From Actinomycetes bacterium (GTDB lineage: Bacteria > Actinomycetota > Acidimicrobiia > Acidimicrobiales > Acidimicrobilacustridaceae): a DNA stretch of 51,767 nt. The notes beneath the pieces are model-generated. The model was not told where the DNA came from. It was given only the letters and a program-made list of their open reading frames with translations, and did not search any database. A program made the translations under genes and the position numbers. Where the stretch lies: positions 1 through 51,767 of the forward strand of contig JAKOVR010000061.1 in assembly GCA_029782025.1 (NCBI GenBank), given 5' to 3'. Positions 49,561-51,767 of the stretch are shown here, piece by piece (position 1 is the first letter of the stretch; every line of letters begins with the position of its first letter).

Positions 49561-51767
49561 AAGCGGGACCGTGACGCTGCACGGCGTCAGCAAGGTCTAC
49601 GACCTGCACCGCACGGCGATGCGGTTGGGCGACGCCGTGCCCGGCCGACAGCGCGCACCCCAGCAACCGCTCGTCGCGGTCGATCGGGTCGATCTCACCA
49701 TCCCTCGGGGGCAGGCCTTCGGCATCATCGGCCCGAACGGATCGGGCAAGTCCACATTGCTCAAGTTGATCGCCGGGGTGACACAGCCCACCGACGGCCG
49801 GGTCGACGTGGTGGGACGGGTGGGATCGATGATCGAGTTGGGGCTCGGCTTCCACCCCGAGCTCACGGGGTGGGAGAACATACGCTCCGCGGGGATCATG
49901 CTGGGCCTCGACCGGTCCGAGGTCGCGGCGATCGAGTCCGACGTCGCTGACTTCAGCGGTATCCGCTCCGCCCTCGATTCACCGCTGCGCACGTACTCCG
50001 CCGGGATGAAGGCGCGGCTCGGGTTCGCGGTCGCGACGCACGTGGACGCCGACGTCCTCGTGGTCGACGAGGTGCTGTCCGTCGGCGACGCCGAGTTCCA
50101 GAACCGCTGCGCAGACCGCGTGGCCGAGCTGTGCGAGCGGGGCACGACGCTGGTGTTCGTGTCGCACGACATGCCCGTCGTCCGGTCCATGTGTGAGCGG
50201 GTGATCCACCTCCGATCGGGTCGAGTCGTCGACGACGGCCCGACCGCGCCCGTCGTGGACGGCTATGTCGCCCCGGTCCCGAGCCTGTTCCGGCCCGCCG
50301 CCGTCCCGTCGATCCGGATCGTCGACTGTGCGGTGGCGGAGCATGCGGCCGAGGTGTGGGAGCCCGCGTGCATCGACGTCGTGATCGAGGTCACCGAACC
50401 CGTCCCGAGCGCCAGGATCGCCACCGAGTTCGCCCGCTTCACCGCCCTCGACGAGCCGCCGATAGGCGGGGCGACGGCCGACCTCGGCGTGCTCGGAGCG
50501 GGCCGGTACCGCCTGGTCGGCCGAACCTCGCCGTTCGGGTCGTCGCCAGGCGCCCTGCGGCTGATCGTGAGCATCATCGACCCCGAGACCCACGAGCGCC
50601 ACGATCAGCGAACGGCGGCGATGGTGGTCCCCGGGACGGCCCGGCCGGGAAACATGCACCTGGCGGTCGGCGTAGAGGTGGCATACGAGCAGTTGGCCTC
50701 GGGCCCATCGGACCTGCAGCCACTCCCCCTCACGGCCGCGGTCGACCCCTTGATCTCGGTCCGCGGCGTCACGAAGCGCTACGAGCGCCGACGCGACGCC
50801 GCGTCGGCGCGACGGGCGCTCCCCGGATCGCTGGGGCGGGCCCGAGTCGACACCTTCGCGGCCCTCGAGGAGATCTCGTTCGACATCGGCCACGGGAGCT
50901 CGGTCGGGGTCATCGGGCCCAACGGCGCCGGGAAGACGACCCTCCTTCGGCTCCTGGCCGGCGTCACGTTGCCGGACGCCGGCACCGTGACGGTGGAGGG
51001 ACGCGTCGTCCCCATGCTCGATCTCGGCATGGGCTTCCATCCCGAGCTCTCGGGGTGGAGGAACCTGTCGACATCGGCTCGGCTGCTCGGTCAGCACGGT
51101 GACGAGTTCGCGGAGCGCGTCCCCGAGATCGTCGAGTTCGCCGGGATCGGCGACATGATGGACCTGCCGGTGAAGCGGTTCTCCGTCGGGATGCGCGCCC
51201 GGCTCGGTTTCGCCCTGGCGATGCACGTGCCCGCCGACGTGCTCCTGATCGACGAGCTGCTGGCCGTGGGCGACGAGGACTTCCGTGCCAAGGCGCTCGA
51301 CGCCGTCCGGCGTCGCCAGAGCGAGGGCACCGCCGTGGTGTTCGTGTCCCACGGCCTCCGTCTCGTCGAGGAGTTCTGCGACCGTGTCATCCGGATCGAC
51401 CGGGGCCGGCTGGTGGACGACGGCCCGGCGGGCGACGTCGTCGCCCGCTACGGGGGCGTGAGCTGGGTCGGGGGCACGGCCGACGGAACGGCCGGCATCC
51501 GCATCCACGACCTGAAGCTCCTCCGCCACAGCATCAACGCCGGCGGGCGGATCGACCTGACGTTCGACGTGGACGTCGACATCGCCTCGGACACGACCCG
51601 GCTCGAGATCTCCTATCGCGTCCCACCGGATGACCGGAACACCGCGCTCACCCCGGCCGAGCAGAACGAACGGACCTTCGCCCGGATCACCATCGACCCC
51701 GCCGGCGGGTGCACATCCGCGGTCGGCGTGTACCGCTTCTCGGTGGCCCTCGACGGCAACCTCGTCA
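49550..51767 (+). CDS. Tandem double Wzt-type ABC ATPase, C-terminus beyond window
   Basis: At least 739 codons, open at the right edge. NBD1: Walker A GPNGSGKS at 61, signature YSAGMKARL, Walker B VLVVDEVL, VSHD. After about 245 a beta-sandwich resembling the Wzt carbohydrate-binding domain follows (VPSIRIVDCAVAEH...). NBD2: GPNGAGKT at 456, FSVGMRARL, LLIDELL, VSHG. A second Wzt-type C-terminal domain begins after about residue 650. Two ATPase-plus-sugar-binding units in one chain are unusual; Wzt is normally one unit that dimerises. Reads straight through with no frameshift. Partner of the permease. Confidence 0.92.
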   Translation, partial: MSSESGTVTLHGVSKVYDLHRTAMRLGDAVPGRQRAPQQPLVAVDRVDLTIPRGQAFGIIGPNGSGKSTLLKLIAGVTQPTDGRVDVVGRVGSMIELGLGFHPELTGWENIRSAGIMLGLDRSEVAAIESDVADFSGIRSALDSPLRTYSAGMKARLGFAVATHVDADVLVVDEVLSVGDAEFQNRCADRVAELCERGTTLVFVSHDMPVVRSMCERVIHLRSGRVVDDGPTAPVVDGYVAPVPSLFRPAAVPSIRIVDCAVAEHAAEVWEPACIDVVIEVTEPVPSARIATEFARFTALDEPPIGGATADLGVLGAGRYRLVGRTSPFGSSPGALRLIVSIIDPETHERHDQRTAAMVVPGTARPGNMHLAVGVEVAYEQLASGPSDLQPLPLTAAVDPLISVRGVTKRYERRRDAASARRALPGSLGRARVDTFAALEEISFDIGHGSSVGVIGPNGAGKTTLLRLLAGVTLPDAGTVTVEGRVVPMLDLGMGFHPELSGWRNLSTSARLLGQHGDEFAERVPEIVEFAGIGDMMDLPVKRFSVGMRARLGFALAMHVPADVLLIDELLAVGDEDFRAKALDAVRRRQSEGTAVVFVSHGLRLVEEFCDRVIRIDRGRLVDDGPAGDVVARYGGVSWVGGTADGTAGIRIHDLKLLRHSINAGGRIDLTFDVDVDIASDTTRLEISYRVPPDDRNTALTPAEQNERTFARITIDPAGGCTSAVGVYRFSVALDGNLV

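Overview
This is very GC-rich actinobacterial DNA. Several features point to a deep-branching, Acidimicrobiia-like lineage, which is an inference from gene content since no marker gene is present: a DUF222-HNH endonuclease gene, an F420-type nitroreductase, SCP2/Ltp-type thiolases paired with DUF35 proteins, KstR-like operators, and many genes that begin 6-9 nt after a TAnnnT -10 box (leaderless). The window is almost fully coding. No tRNA, rRNA, CRISPR array or insertion sequence was seen, and no gene-free gap exceeds 300 bp.

Layout. (1) 1-6696: a Ser/Thr kinase, cut by the left edge, is divergent from a compact operon. The operon encodes an ABC exporter fused to an FHA domain, a degenerate peptidase-MA-like domain and a cyclic-nucleotide-binding-like domain, then a GAF protein and a cytoplasmic subtilisin. 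(2) 6758-17041: mixed housekeeping genes (VOC protein, pirin, PHB-depolymerase-like esterase, CpaF pilus ATPase, sterol-desaturase-like hydroxylase, F420-type reductase, CaiB/BaiF CoA-transferase, DUF222-HNH, VapBC, RibD-like reductase). (3) 17138-26458: a lipoprotein, then a translationally coupled SDR / Ltp-thiolase / Ltp-thiolase / DUF35 / DUF35 operon, a CAP-domain protein, an acyl-CoA ligase and an acyl-CoA dehydrogenase. Shared palindromes (CAAACGATCGTTTG twice; TAGAAC-N2-GTTCTA-like twice) suggest one regulon for breakdown of a steroid-like or branched acyl side chain. (4) 26577-34102: a membrane-anchored protein, a sulfotransferase, a one-module A-T-TE synthetase and two amidohydrolase-2 proteins, mostly with overlapping stops and starts. 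(5) 34131-51767: a surface-glycan-type locus with an Asp/Asn hydroxylase-like protein, a GT2, four related GT-B domains, three phytanoyl-CoA-dioxygenase-like (PhyH) domains (one fused to a GT), a sulfotransferase-LamG fusion, a B12-type radical SAM protein with a PqqD-like region, a Wzm-type permease and a tandem double Wzt-type ATPase cut by the right edge.

Two loci deserve most attention. The kinase/FHA-ABC/GAF/subtilase locus looks like a phosphorylation-gated exporter with a resident protease; it resembles mycobacterial PknF-Rv1747 in logic but not in architecture. The PhyH/GT/radical-SAM/Wzm-Wzt locus looks like assembly and export of an oxidised, possibly sulfated glycan, built by tandem duplication of enzyme modules. 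A family of GGGTGCG-capped intergenic hairpins whose inner arms differ but stay paired is a third unexplained signal.
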